The translations under genes were made by a program, and so were the position numbers. From CAJXCL01 sp964394335 (lineage in GTDB: Bacteria; Nitrospinota; Nitrospinia; CAJXCL01), in NCBI GenBank assembly GCA_964394335.1, contig CAYMVZ010000005.1, positions 1 through 53,688 on the forward strand: a stretch of 53,688 nucleotides of DNA. The letters run 5' to 3'. This document shows, piece by piece, positions 7,451-15,936 of the stretch (position 1 is its first letter; every line of letters begins with the position of its first letter). A model generated the notes under the pieces. That model was not told the origin of the DNA. It was given only the letters and a program-made list of their open reading frames with translations, and searched no databases.

Positions 7451-7648
7451 ATGGCAATAATAACAGAAGATATGACCATAAACGATGTTGTTCAAAAGCA
7501 TCCCGAAACATTGAAAGTATTTAACGATTTTAAAGTTGATTCCTGTTGCGGAGGCGCCGAGAGTATTGCTACAACAGCGGCAGTCAGTAACGTGAACATC
7601 CCTCAACTGATGGAAGCGCTCAACAAAGAAGTCAAGAAAGACTCCTGA
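7451..7648 (+). CDS. Stand-alone DUF542 (ScdA N-terminal-like) protein
   Basis: A 65-residue protein matching the DUF542 domain at the N-terminus of ScdA/YtfE iron-sulfur repair proteins. It has the expected helical start and the double cysteine in VDSCCGG at C32-C33. In YtfE/RIC this domain precedes a di-iron hemerythrin domain that handles nitric-oxide damage; here the hemerythrin part is absent. The stop codon is one base before the start of the FmdE-like gene, so the two are surely co-transcribed. Regulation and exact role are unknown. A link to nitrosative or iron-sulfur stress is inferred from the family only. Confidence 0.85.
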   Translation: MAIITEDMTINDVVQKHPETLKVFNDFKVDSCCGGAESIATTAAVSNVNIPQLMEALNKEVKKDS

Positions 7649-7649
7649 T

Positions 7650-8288
7650 ATGTTTCATACAAAGTGGAAACAAGATTTCTACGCCAAAGTTGAGCCTATA
7701 TCTATGCTTGATCCATTGAGTTCAGTACTTGGCGCCGTAAATGATAATGAGCCTATATCTTACAGCTATCAGGATTGCATAAAACTGGCTGGTCACGCTT
7801 GCCCTTCTGTCTCCACCGCATTCCAACTGACCAAACTTGCGTTAAAAGAACTTTACGGCGAGGAAATTCCAGTCCGCGGGAACTTTGAAATTAGATTTGC
7901 CGGCGACCGTGAAACAGGCGCTAATGGACCTATAGGACAGGTCATACAGTTTCTGACAGGAGCAGCGATAGAAACAGGTTTCCATGGGCTTGGAGGGAAA
8001 TACTCGCGAGCTAACCTGTTTAAATACGGTGAAAAATTAGTTGGCGGCACAGGTCTTTCGGTAGAATTCAAACGTATAGATACGGGAGAAAAGGTTATGG
8101 TACATGCAAACCCGTCAATGGTTCCACTATCCAATGAAGAACAAAGTTATTCCTCCCATATGCCGAATGTCATTCATGGCACTGCAACGGCCGGGGAGCG
8201 GGAAAAATTTTATCTTTACTGGCAAGGTAAGAACCGCAAAATACTTCTTGAAGATCATCCGGGTGTATTTATTGTCAAACGGATTTAA
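7650..8288 (+). CDS. FmdE-like domain protein
   Basis: A 212-residue protein with the signature LAGHACPSV around residues 47-53, including H49 and C51. This is the HxCP-type metal motif of FmdE, the accessory protein found with formylmethanofuran dehydrogenase and also in many non-methanogens. A nearby Cys at 43 may assist. No C-terminal zinc ribbon is present, unlike some archaeal members. The gene follows the DUF542 gene by a single base. Formylmethanofuran dehydrogenase genes are not in the window, so a role in molybdenum or iron-sulfur enzyme maturation or repair is only a guess. Confidence 0.7.
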   Translation: MFHTKWKQDFYAKVEPISMLDPLSSVLGAVNDNEPISYSYQDCIKLAGHACPSVSTAFQLTKLALKELYGEEIPVRGNFEIRFAGDRETGANGPIGQVIQFLTGAAIETGFHGLGGKYSRANLFKYGEKLVGGTGLSVEFKRIDTGEKVMVHANPSMVPLSNEEQSYSSHMPNVIHGTATAGEREKFYLYWQGKNRKILLEDHPGVFIVKRI

Positions 8289-8386
8289 CGGCAGTATACA
8301 TTCACCATTCCAATAAAAACTAACAAAATATCTACTATCTTTTTCTAAAATTTACCATCGGTGAAATATGTAAACCATTTGATTCA

Positions 8387-8457
8387 TGTCATTTCGAGCG
8401 TAGCGAGAAATCTTTACGAGCAATGGTTTAAGATTTCTCCCGTTGGTCGAAATGACA
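8387..8457. repeat. Palindromic dispersed element
   Basis: The arms at 8387-8414 and 8430-8457 are near-perfect inverted copies starting TGTCATTTCG and ending CGAAATGACA. The element lies in the convergent gap between the FmdE-like gene and the cupin gene, and shares its TGTCATTTCGAGC edge with 1256-1268. The short reading frame running through it is a by-product of the repeat, not a gene. Confidence 0.75.
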
Positions 8458-8546
8458 TTATGCGTTATCTTTTGCCTTATTTTATGCAACGTTTAGGCAG
8501 AAGTATTATCAGTTTAACAAAGGAGAATTCCGGCATAGACCATTCT

Positions 8547-8846
8547 TCATGAACTTATATGAACAGCAAAGGCAACAAGGGTTTCAATAGCCTTTATTCC
8601 TCTTGACTCACCATCCTCAACAAATATCATATCCCCCTCCGCCACATCTACGCTTTTTCCCTCTATAGTCATTACTGCTTTGCCTTTTACTATGTAAAAT
8701 ATTCCCATACCACTTGGATGAGGAGGTATTTCCTGTCCCGGATTCATGCATATGAGAGGTACCTTGTGGTTTGGTTTAGCTCTTAAAATACGCGGAGTAA
8801 ATGGTTCTGAAAAACTTACTGCATCCTTAAATTTAATTATCTCCAT
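8547..8846 (-). CDS. Small cupin protein
   Basis: A 99-residue single cupin. Motif 1 is PHPSGMGIFYIVKG with a glycine-rich turn, and motif 2 is EGDMIFVEDGESRGI. Metal-binding residues are incomplete compared with catalytic cupins (one His in motif 1 and no clear His in motif 2), so a binding or sensory role is as likely as catalysis. It is 36 bases downstream of the 69-residue gene at 8883-9092, probably in one short operon. The substrate is unknown. Confidence 0.8.
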   Translation of the reverse strand: MEIIKFKDAVSFSEPFTPRILRAKPNHKVPLICMNPGQEIPPHPSGMGIFYIVKGKAVMTIEGKSVDVAEGDMIFVEDGESRGIKAIETLVAFAVHISS

Positions 8847-8882
8847 TATTGTATCCTTATAAAAGTTAATTTATATGAGCAT

Positions 8883-9092
8883 CTACTCTTCGAAACTCAA
8901 AGTTGGCGCATTGGTGGATAATACTTGTACGCCAAAAAGGGTTGGGAGGCTTTCTCCCGAGTCACTACCATAGAGCTGATGAAGTTCTCTCCGTAGTTCA
9001 ATTGCAATATTTTCAGGCAGGTTCACTCCCATGCAGTGTTTGCCGTTCTTTTCAAACTCATGAATTAAAATCTTTAGTTCTTTAAGCGTCAC
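8883..9092 (-). CDS. Small hypothetical protein
   Basis: A 69-residue protein starting at GTG 9092. I do not recognise it. It begins with an amphipathic helix, has one Cys near residue 19, then a second helix (NIAIELRRELHQLYG), and ends acidic. There is no signal peptide or membrane segment. The ribosome site is weak. It lies directly upstream of the cupin gene with 36 bases between, which supports its being real. Confidence 0.5.
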   Translation of the reverse strand: MTLKELKILIHEFEKNGKHCMGVNLPENIAIELRRELHQLYGSDSGESLPTLFGVQVLSTNAPTLSFEE

Positions 9093-9561
9093 ATGTCTGC
9101 TCTGTTATTCATCAATTCGGCTATTGTACCTTCCCGGGCACTCGCTGTATAGTAAATTGTCTCAGAGATTTTTTATTAATCCGGTTTATCCTGTTATCCC
9201 TTCAAAACAAGCATGTCTTTTTATTTAAGGGAAATGTTGATCCCGCTTCTGCGTTCTCAGCGGTAAATTAAGCATTTTGTTAATTGTTATTTGACATCCG
9301 TCTTCAGTCTTCTGTCCTCTGGCAACTGTCCCCTGACAACTGAAAACTGAATTTAATCCCTGCCTTTTCACCGGCTGGCTGCTGATCGCTGAGTGCTGAT
9401 TGCTTTCTATCCTTCTTTACAATATCATTAGAAAGCAGTAGATTGCTGTTTATATTACCAGAAATAATGTAGGCGCTTCATAAAAAATGCCGGGACTCGA
9501 AAAGAATAAAATTACTTGATAAAGTCGACAGAAGACCCTTTACTTTTTAGATGAGGAACGC
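9093..9561. other. Intergenic region between divergent genes, repeat debris
   Basis: The gap holds CTGA-rich repeat stretches (9311-9352, 9377-9404) and a fragment of the CAGGATAAAC family near 9180-9199. No gene or RNA is visible. The final 60 bases precede the Lon-N-like gene and presumably hold its promoter, but no clear consensus is seen. Confidence 0.55.
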
Positions 9562-10245
9562 ATGGAAAAATGTTCACAACAGAAAGAAATCATTCCCCTC
9601 TTCCCCTTGCCCTCAACAGTGTTTTATCCCGGTACGCCTTTGCCACTACATATTTTTGAGCCCCGATACCGGAAAATGACCTTCGATGCCCTGGAAAGCA
9701 AGCGCAAAATAGGCATGATTCTGCTGAAGCCGGATTGGGAAGATAGCTATTTTGACCGGCCCGAAATATTTTCCATAGGTTGCGTGGGATCCATTGAAGA
9801 GGAAATCCGCCATCCAGATGGAAAATATAATTTTACCCTGGTTGGGCTTAGCCGGTTTCGCATCTTAAAGGAAGTGGATGGAAAACCCTACCGCCGTGCG
9901 GAAATTGACCTGCTCCAAGAACAGAATGAACAGGAAATTGGTGAAGAGCACAATGCGACCCGTGACAGTTTGATTGACCGGTACAGGGAGTTCATCAGCC
10001 TGATTCCGGAGAATAATTCGTTAAAAAAGGAACTCGACTGGAACCTTGGTAACAAACTGAGCCAGTTTGTGGATCGGTTTGCGTATCGGCTGGACCTTTC
10101 GCTGGAACAGAAGCAAACCTTTCTCGAGGAACTGGATGTGCTTCGCCGAGCGGAATTTCTTCACTCTCTCCTGAAAACGAAAATAGACCTGGTCCGCCTC
10201 TCCAAAATTCGAAATGTCACTCCCAGCTCAGTCCGCTGGAACTAA
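9562..10245 (+). CDS. Lon N-terminal (LON) domain protein
   Basis: A 227-residue protein made only of the substrate-binding domain found at the front of Lon protease. The diagnostic opening IPLFPLPSTVFYPG and LPLHIFEPRYRKM lies at about residues 10-40, followed by the GCVGSIEE and FTLVGLSRFRI strands. The ATPase and protease domains are absent. Stand-alone LON proteins are widespread and uncharacterised; they may bind or deliver substrates. The start follows a GAGGAA ribosome site. It converges on the response-regulator gene, with only 18 bases between. Base composition is richer in G+C than the genes around 25-45 kb. Confidence 0.9.
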   Translation: MEKCSQQKEIIPLFPLPSTVFYPGTPLPLHIFEPRYRKMTFDALESKRKIGMILLKPDWEDSYFDRPEIFSIGCVGSIEEEIRHPDGKYNFTLVGLSRFRILKEVDGKPYRRAEIDLLQEQNEQEIGEEHNATRDSLIDRYREFISLIPENNSLKKELDWNLGNKLSQFVDRFAYRLDLSLEQKQTFLEELDVLRRAEFLHSLLKTKIDLVRLSKIRNVTPSSVRWN

Positions 10246-10263
10246 TAACCCACGATAAAGAAA

Positions 10264-11664
10264 TCAAGTTCCGGCCTTCTTCACTGCGCCGCCCTTTTTA
10301 GAGGACTTATACCGGCACACGCGATTTCTGCCGTCTTTTTTAGCCTGGTACAGGGCAGAATCAGCGTTGGAAATCAGGTCTGCGGACGATTCCACACCTT
10401 TGCTCGACGAAACGCCGAAACTCATTGTTACCGAAAGCTCCAGGTTTTTCTGTTCCACAGGGAAGACTTCGGACTCGATTTTTTTTCGCAAGTTTTTGGC
10501 GAGTTTCACCGCCGCCGGCTCGGATGTCTCCGGCAGAACGAGTACGAACTCCTCACCGCCGTACCGCGCCACGACGTCGGTGTCGCGCAATTGGTCTTTC
10601 AATAATCCGGCCACCATCCGGAGGACAACGTCACCTGCCTGATGGCCGTAGGTATCGTTCACTTTCTTGAAAAAGTCAATATCCGTCATTACTAGCGACA
10701 ACGTCTGCTTACCACGGGTGTGACGACGGAATTCTTTTCGGATGAGGAGATCGAAATATCCCCTGTTGTATACATTAGTGAGTTTGTCAATTAAAGTATG
10801 CTCCCGTATCCGCCGGGATTTATCCATGGCGTTTGTGACCTTCTGCATCAATTCCGCTGACTCAAAAGGATAGGTGATATAATCGTCCGCGCCGAGCCGA
10901 AGACCCCGGAGCCTTACATTTTGCCCGGTTTCCCGGCATACGAATATGAACGGTACAATCTCGTAATTTTTCAGGTTGCGGATATAGTGGCAGAGTTCAT
11001 ACCCGTCCATCTCCTCCATCTCGCCATCGGACAAAATCAGCTGGTATTGGCGCGCCTTGACAAGTTCGATGGCCTGTTTGCCGTTAAGCGCTATATCGAA
11101 TCTGCAGCCGGCATCCTGAAATTCGGATTCCACCATTTTCAGGATGAATTTTGTCGGGTCAACTATCAGTATTGAGTCCTCCTCAGTCGAACCGGACGAT
11201 TGAGATTTCTCCTTCATCGGGAGATGATAAAATGCGGGATCGGTCCGGTAGGAGAACTTCAGTATGCGTTTCGTCTCGACGAATTTCAAGAGCGCATTTT
11301 TAATCCTGAACAACAGTTCATCGGGGTTCATCGGACTACGGATATACTCATCCGGTTTGGTCTTGAGACCCTGGACTTGGTTGTTCAACGTATCGAAACC
11401 GGACGTCATCAGGATAAACGGGATATTGGCGTATTCCTCGGCCTGTTTCAACCTGTGGCACAGTTGTATGCCGTTCAAGGAACTAGAGAAAATATCCGCC
11501 ACGACTACATCCGGCGGCCGTTTTTCGATCGCTTTCAATGCCTCCTGACCGTCGGTATGAAAGACCATTTCATAACCGGCCCCTTTCAGGCAATCCCGGA
11601 ATTCCTGTTCCTTGCCAGGGTCCTTCTCCACCACCATTACAGTGATACTGTTAAGTCCTGTCAT
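10264..11664 (-). CDS. REC-REC-GGDEF diguanylate cyclase
   Basis: A 466-residue protein with two receiver domains (about 5-130 and 163-285) and a C-terminal GGDEF domain (about 290-455). It is a PleD-like layout that makes the second messenger c-di-GMP. The active site is GGEEF at 369-373, preceded by an RxxD product-inhibition site at 360-363. Phospho-acceptor aspartates are likely D57 and D213. The lysine normally before proline in strand beta-5 is missing from both receivers (SP at 110-111 and YP at 265-266), so phosphorylation signalling may be altered. No sensor kinase is adjacent. The gene is noticeably G+C-rich for the window. Confidence 0.95.
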   Translation of the reverse strand: MTGLNSITVMVVEKDPGKEQEFRDCLKGAGYEMVFHTDGQEALKAIEKRPPDVVVADIFSSSLNGIQLCHRLKQAEEYANIPFILMTSGFDTLNNQVQGLKTKPDEYIRSPMNPDELLFRIKNALLKFVETKRILKFSYRTDPAFYHLPMKEKSQSSGSTEEDSILIVDPTKFILKMVESEFQDAGCRFDIALNGKQAIELVKARQYQLILSDGEMEEMDGYELCHYIRNLKNYEIVPFIFVCRETGQNVRLRGLRLGADDYITYPFESAELMQKVTNAMDKSRRIREHTLIDKLTNVYNRGYFDLLIRKEFRRHTRGKQTLSLVMTDIDFFKKVNDTYGHQAGDVVLRMVAGLLKDQLRDTDVVARYGGEEFVLVLPETSEPAAVKLAKNLRKKIESEVFPVEQKNLELSVTMSFGVSSSKGVESSADLISNADSALYQAKKDGRNRVCRYKSSKKGGAVKKAGT

Positions 11665-11854
11665 AATCCTGTATCGGGTAAATCCCTTCTTGACTACATT
11701 GCCAGATTGTATTGTTTATAAAGAAAGAAAACTAAACCAATAGAATATCATAAAAATTACTTTAGTCGCAGTTTGTTCTTCCTTTTTTAGGCACTGTTTA
11801 GCTCTTTCCTTTTACAGTGCCTTATGCAAAGCACTGCGACTTATACAAGGCTTA

Positions 11855-11959
11855 GCAAAGTTTTTAACACACCCCGTCCCAGAGGGACACCCCTCTTGTT
11901 AGAGGGGAATTCTCTCCCTCAAATTCCCCCTTAAAAAAGGGGGATACAGGGGGTTGTAG
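11855..11959. repeat. 105-base hairpin-rich dispersed repeat, copy 1
   Basis: A near-identical copy lies at 28742-28846, same length and orientation. It has three consecutive small hairpins: GTCCC/GGGAC, CCCCTCT/AGAGGGG, and a strong TTCCCCCTT/AAGGGGG pair. It fills the gap between the diguanylate cyclase and rarA, and the reading frame running through it is not a gene. Confidence 0.8.
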
Positions 11960-12000
11960 TTTTGGTTGTGGTCTTGCTACTCTCTGCCTTCTGCCTTTGT

Positions 12001-12066
12001 CCCTCTGGCAACTGTCCCCTGATCCCTGACCACTGAACCCTGCGCTCATCTTGCAGCCAGGAGTGG
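12001..12066. repeat. CTGATCCCTGA-type dispersed repeat
   Basis: The stretch starts with CTGGCAACTGTCCCCTGATC and ends CTTGCAGCCAGGAGTG; its second half aligns with 7250-7297. It lies just downstream of rarA. The whole 443-base gap from 11665 to 12107 contains only repeats. Confidence 0.6.
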
Positions 12067-12107
12067 TTTTGACCATTTTTCATTAGGCACTCTTATTTTC
12101 AAGTTAT

Positions 12108-13427
12108 TCACTTCCGGTACTTTTTCCAAATCCCTTGCAACCTCTCCAGAAACCTTTCTTCAAAGCCATTAGCTGTTGGCTTGTAATAAATTCTATCTGA
12201 CATATTTTGCGGGAGATAGTTTTGCTCCACAAAATTTTCATCATAATCATGTGGGTAAAGATATCCTTCGGAATAACCTTCCTCTTGCATCAGCTTGGTT
12301 GGTGCGTTGCGCAAATGCATCGGCACCGCTTCCAGCGTCTGTTCCCTGATTTCCCTTTGGGCTGCTTCAATAGCTTTGTATGACGCATTGCTTTTCGGGG
12401 CTGAAGCGAGATAGGTTGTCACCTGGGACAGCACAATTCGGCCTTCGGGCATACCGATATAGCTGACCGCCGTAAACGCTGAGGTCGCCACAATCAGCGC
12501 TTGCGGATCCGCATTGCCGATATCTTCGGAGGCCAGCACGATGAGCCTGCGCGCGATAAACTTTGGATCCTCTCCCGCTTCGATCATGCGTGCCAGCCAA
12601 TAGAGTGCGGCATTAGGATCGGAGCCACGCACACTTTTGATGAAGGCGGAAATGACGTCGTAATGAAATTCGCCCTGTTTGTCGTAAAGCGCTGTTTTGG
12701 ACTGCAACGCTTCCTGGATGGATTTTGAATCGATAATCGTGATGCCATCTTCAGACTTCCGGGCAATTTTTAATGTGAGTTCAAGCGCATTCAATGCGTT
12801 TCGGGCATCGCCTGCGGACATGTTCAGCAAAACCTGCTTGGCATTCCCTTCAAATTGAATAGAACCCTTCTTCAATAATTCGTCTTTTTCAATAGCATTT
12901 TTTATGACGAGCTGAAGTTGTTTGACACTCAATGCGTGCAGATGGTATACCCGGCAGCGCGATAAGAGCGCGGAAATGACTTCAAAGGACGGGTTCTCCG
13001 TCGTAGCGCCGATCAGGAGAATAGTGCCGTCTTCCACACTGTGCAGCAACGCATCCTGCTGAGCTTTGTTGAAGCGGTGAATTTCATCGATGAACAAAAT
13101 GGTTCGCCTGGCCAGTGAACGATTCATCTTAGCCTTTTCCAAAACTTTCCGAATATCCGCCACTCCGGCTGTCACGGCGCTGATGGAGTGAAAGTCCGAT
13201 TTAGTCTCCCCGGCGATAATTCTGGCAAGGGTAGTTTTTCCTACCCCCGGGGGTCCCCAAAAAATCATCGACACCAATTCGTCACTCTCGATTTCACGCC
13301 GGATAACTTTACCCTTGCCTACCAAGTGTTCCTGTCCGACAAAATCATTCAAGCTTTTCGGGCGCATGCGGTCGGCCAGCGGAGCGGGATTGATATTCTT
13401 TCTTGCCGCTTGTTGGAAAAGATCCAT
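12108..13427 (-). CDS. rarA: Replication-associated recombination protein A (RarA/MgsA AAA+ ATPase)
   Basis: A clamp-loader-like AAA+ ATPase of about 439 residues that acts at stalled replication forks. Walker A is GPPGVGKTT and Walker B is LFIDEIHRF, followed by sensor-1 GATTENPSFEV and a long C-terminal helical oligomerisation region ending with the YPHDY motif typical of RarA. The start at 13427 (MDLFQQAARK) is preferred over 13439 because GAGGT sits six bases upstream. It is monocistronic as far as can be seen, with repeat-filled flanks on both sides. Confidence 0.95.
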   Translation of the reverse strand: MDLFQQAARKNINPAPLADRMRPKSLNDFVGQEHLVGKGKVIRREIESDELVSMIFWGPPGVGKTTLARIIAGETKSDFHSISAVTAGVADIRKVLEKAKMNRSLARRTILFIDEIHRFNKAQQDALLHSVEDGTILLIGATTENPSFEVISALLSRCRVYHLHALSVKQLQLVIKNAIEKDELLKKGSIQFEGNAKQVLLNMSAGDARNALNALELTLKIARKSEDGITIIDSKSIQEALQSKTALYDKQGEFHYDVISAFIKSVRGSDPNAALYWLARMIEAGEDPKFIARRLIVLASEDIGNADPQALIVATSAFTAVSYIGMPEGRIVLSQVTTYLASAPKSNASYKAIEAAQREIREQTLEAVPMHLRNAPTKLMQEEGYSEGYLYPHDYDENFVEQNYLPQNMSDRIYYKPTANGFEERFLERLQGIWKKYRK

Positions 13428-13708
13428 AAACAACCTCATGGTAAAAGTCGAATTTCAGTAGAGTTTGCGAAATATAGTTTATTTCATGTGGAAAAGCAAA
13501 TCAATTGTCAGAACATCACCCTTTGCGAGAGGAAGGTGAGTGTTTAGTGCCGGGATTGTTAAGGGGCATGTGATGAAAGGAAATGGCAAAATCTCTTGGA
13601 ATCAACTGATTTAGTTTCACCCATTTACTTCTTTAAAGTGTTTTTTTCTCCCTACGCACCGGCACAGGCTCAATAATTAAATTTTTAGAACGCCAGATAA
13701 AAACAAGG
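13428..13708. other. Gap between rarA and the DUF3326 gene
   Basis: About 280 bases between divergent genes. Apart from the duplicated gene end at 13608-13660, I see no gene, RNA or clear promoter. Confidence 0.5.
13608..13660 (-). repeat. Duplicated 3' end of the membrane-protein gene (copy A1)
   Basis: These 53 bases match 16128-16180 with a single mismatch. In the second place they are the last 14 codons and stop of the membrane protein at 16137-17261 plus a few bases beyond. Here the codons have no gene body upstream, so this is an orphan gene end in the same orientation, lying just before the DUF3326 gene. Confidence 0.9.
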
Positions 13709-14641
13709 ATGGGTAATGGTGAAATACCGATAAGGTTTGGTATCACAAAAACTAGTGACAGGAAATATGAGTGCGAGCTTGGCATTCTTCGCAATGGCGA
13801 CAGCACTTCAACCCCCGACATCTATTCGGCCATTTTTGACTTTGCTCCAAGAAAGATGGAGAAGACGGATAAATTTACTGCCGTACTTCTTGTTCCTACA
13901 GGCATAGGCGCGGAACTTGGCGGACATTCAGGAGATGCAGGCGCACTTGCCCGTTTCATTGCCGCAGGTTGCGACAAGCTAATCACCCATCCAAATGTCG
14001 TTAACGCTTCCGACGTTAACGAACTACCCGAAAATGATCTTTATGTTGAAGGTAGTGTTATTTCCACCCTTATGATGGGAACAATAAATACTATTTCGGC
14101 AGCACGCGCGGCAATTGGGATTGATTGCCCGCTCGTCGTTGAACTCACCGAACCTATCGTGATGGAGGCAAAGTATTCCCCATCAGGCTGTGCTGTAGGT
14201 AGAATTGAGGCCCTGGAGAATCTGTGTCACGTTATGCAAAAATATCGGGGTGAATACGACTCCGTAGCGCTTCATACAGGTATTGATGTCCCTCCTGAAT
14301 TTCACTTGAAGTATCTAAAAAGCAGAGTGGAGATGGTCAATCCTTGGGGTGGTGTGGAAGCGATGCTTACACACGCACTAACCATGATGTTCGGCATACC
14401 GACGGCTCATGCCCCCATGGTAAAGAATATGGATATTGCCAACCTGCATAACGGTGTAGTTGATCCACGCATTGCCTCTGAACCGATTTCGTCCACCTTC
14501 TTGATGTCTGTACTAAAAGGACTCCACAAAAGCCCGCGTATCATCAGGGATTCGAGCGTATTTGGTCGCACTGGTGTTTTAACTAATGCTGACATCTCCT
14601 GCCTCATCATTCCGGACGGCCAGGAGTACAGCATTGACTAA
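13709..14641 (+). CDS. DUF3326 family protein
   Basis: The 310-residue protein matches the DUF3326 family seen in cyanobacteria, plants and various bacteria. Diagnostic segments are LLVPTGIGAELGGHSGDAG (about 60-78), CDKLITHPNVVNASD (about 88-102) and YVEGSVISTLMMGT (about 112-125). No enzymatic activity is established for the family to my knowledge. The conserved core begins near residue 55, so a start at 13856 (MEKTDKF) would also give a whole domain; the extra 49 residues look coding, and 13709 has AGG directly before it. It leads a possible run of three plus-strand genes flanked by the duplicated gene ends A1 and B1. Confidence 0.8.
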   Translation: MGNGEIPIRFGITKTSDRKYECELGILRNGDSTSTPDIYSAIFDFAPRKMEKTDKFTAVLLVPTGIGAELGGHSGDAGALARFIAAGCDKLITHPNVVNASDVNELPENDLYVEGSVISTLMMGTINTISAARAAIGIDCPLVVELTEPIVMEAKYSPSGCAVGRIEALENLCHVMQKYRGEYDSVALHTGIDVPPEFHLKYLKSRVEMVNPWGGVEAMLTHALTMMFGIPTAHAPMVKNMDIANLHNGVVDPRIASEPISSTFLMSVLKGLHKSPRIIRDSSVFGRTGVLTNADISCLIIPDGQEYSID

Positions 14642-14697
14642 AAAGATCAGTTCTGATAAACTTCAATAAATATTAATTGGAAAGGATTAAAAAAAAT

Positions 14698-15114
14698 ATG
14701 GCTAATAGTTATTCGGTGGGAGGGGATGTTAAAGCGTGGTGTACTAAATGTAAACTGGAGTTAACTCATTCCATTATCGGTATGCTTGATGACCTACCTA
14801 AAAAAGTAAAATGTAATACCTGTGGCGGACGACACAATTACCGACTTAAACCGGGTACGAAGAGTGCCGGAAAGACTATAAAAACGACCAGGAAAACAAA
14901 AACCGAGAGTTCAAATTTAGAAAGCTATGAATCTCATTTGAAGGGTTTTGATCTTTCGCAGGCTACAAATTATGTAATGGAAAGTAGTTTTACTCAGGAT
15001 GAAGTTATTGATCATCCCCTTTTTGGAACGGGAATTGTTGTATCCGTAGTCAATAGTAAAAAAATAGAGATTCTCTTCAAGAATGGTCCCAAGCTTATGG
15101 TCCAAAACCATTGA
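14698..15114 (+). CDS. Zinc-ribbon protein with a C-terminal Tudor/SH3-like domain
   Basis: A 138-residue protein. The N-terminus has CTKC and CNTCGG, a probable zinc ribbon. A lysine/threonine-rich basic linker follows, then a C-terminal strand-rich segment (HPLFGTGIVVSV...KIEILFKNGPKLMV). That segment resembles the small Tudor-like domain that ends UvrD/PcrA helicases and begins CarD-type RNA polymerase-binding proteins. I favour the ATG at 14698 (MANSYSVGG), with GGAAAGGA 11-12 bases upstream, over a TTG at 14677. Family members of this shape are uncharacterised; nucleic-acid or RNA polymerase binding is inferred from the parts. Confidence 0.8.
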   Translation: MANSYSVGGDVKAWCTKCKLELTHSIIGMLDDLPKKVKCNTCGGRHNYRLKPGTKSAGKTIKTTRKTKTESSNLESYESHLKGFDLSQATNYVMESSFTQDEVIDHPLFGTGIVVSVVNSKKIEILFKNGPKLMVQNH

Positions 15115-15122
15115 GCCGTTAG

Positions 15123-15155
15123 CAATCTTTCTAACGACAAAAAGATTGTCGATTC
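15123..15155 (+). terminator. Possible intrinsic terminator
   Basis: CAATCTTT (15123-15130) pairs with AAAGATTG (15141-15148), followed by GATTCTTTTT. It begins nine bases after the stop of the zinc-ribbon gene. The stem is AT-rich, so termination efficiency is uncertain. Confidence 0.5.
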
Positions 15156-15349
15156 TTTTTGGAATGGTGAAAGTTTAACAAATAACGGTTTAAATCTCTC
15201 TAAGAGATCCCAAATCAGAATTGTACTTCACCTACCTCTACTGCCGGCCACCGTAAGGCCTATCAAAAACTTTTTAACAGGAATGTTCTTTCCATGTAAA
15301 ACCCTGGCGATACTCAGAATTGCAATTGAAGAAAACGAGTTAAATTTAT

Positions 15350-15892
15350 ATGAATAGTTTTGCATTGTTTACCGATGTAAGCTTGGATCCTGTTAGCAAA
15401 CTGGGTATAGGCTCTTACCTAGTCGTTCCGATGGAAATTCAGGAAACTTTCGCCGGTCCTATTAATAGGTCCGTAATATCGGGACTGGTTAGGTCAAAGA
15501 AGTTTGAAAAGAGTTCGTCTACAAAGCTTGAAGTCCAGACAGTTTTATGGGCCCTAGAAAATTTCCGGAAAGGATTAAAAGTACCGGGACCTGTTATGCT
15601 GTATCTTTATACTGATTCCCGGTGTGTTGCAGGGCTGTTGAAAAGAAGGGAGACGCTGGAGAAGAAAACTTATATCTCTGGTAAAACAAAGCGCCTTTTA
15701 AGGAACGCCTCTCTTTATCAGGCTTTTTATAAATTCTACGATGACCTGGGTTTTAAGATTATAAAGGTAAAAGGACACACCCGCTCCACTTCCCGGGATA
15801 AAGCGCATTGCATTTTTTCAATATTAGATAAGGAAGTAAGGAAGGCTTTCAGGCAATGGATGAGTGAAGTCGCTTCCTGCCATACAGTTTAA
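15350..15892 (+). CDS. RNase H-like protein
   Basis: A 180-residue protein with the ribonuclease H fold. The four acidic catalytic positions can be placed: D9 in the first strand (LFTDVSL), E61 in TKLEVQ, D89 in LYTDSR, and D160 in SILDKEVRKA. KGHTRS stands for the conserved GH loop before the last acid. This suggests cleavage of RNA in RNA-DNA hybrids, although the sequence is well away from RnhA and has an insertion of basic residues around 97-118. It follows the zinc-ribbon gene by 235 bases on the same strand; a shared nucleic-acid theme is inferred, not shown. Confidence 0.8.
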   Translation: MNSFALFTDVSLDPVSKLGIGSYLVVPMEIQETFAGPINRSVISGLVRSKKFEKSSSTKLEVQTVLWALENFRKGLKVPGPVMLYLYTDSRCVAGLLKRRETLEKKTYISGKTKRLLRNASLYQAFYKFYDDLGFKIIKVKGHTRSTSRDKAHCIFSILDKEVRKAFRQWMSEVASCHTV

Positions 15893-15936
15893 TGATTACG
15901 AGTGATCCTAACTATTAAAGGGGTCGCGTCTGCTCT

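Noticed and set aside
8361..8552. A 63-codon plus-strand frame
   Set aside because: It is the translation of the palindromic element at 8387-8457 and lacks a ribosome site and coding composition.
11864..12076. A 70-codon minus-strand frame
   Set aside because: It runs through two different dispersed repeats (11855-11959 and 12001-12066).
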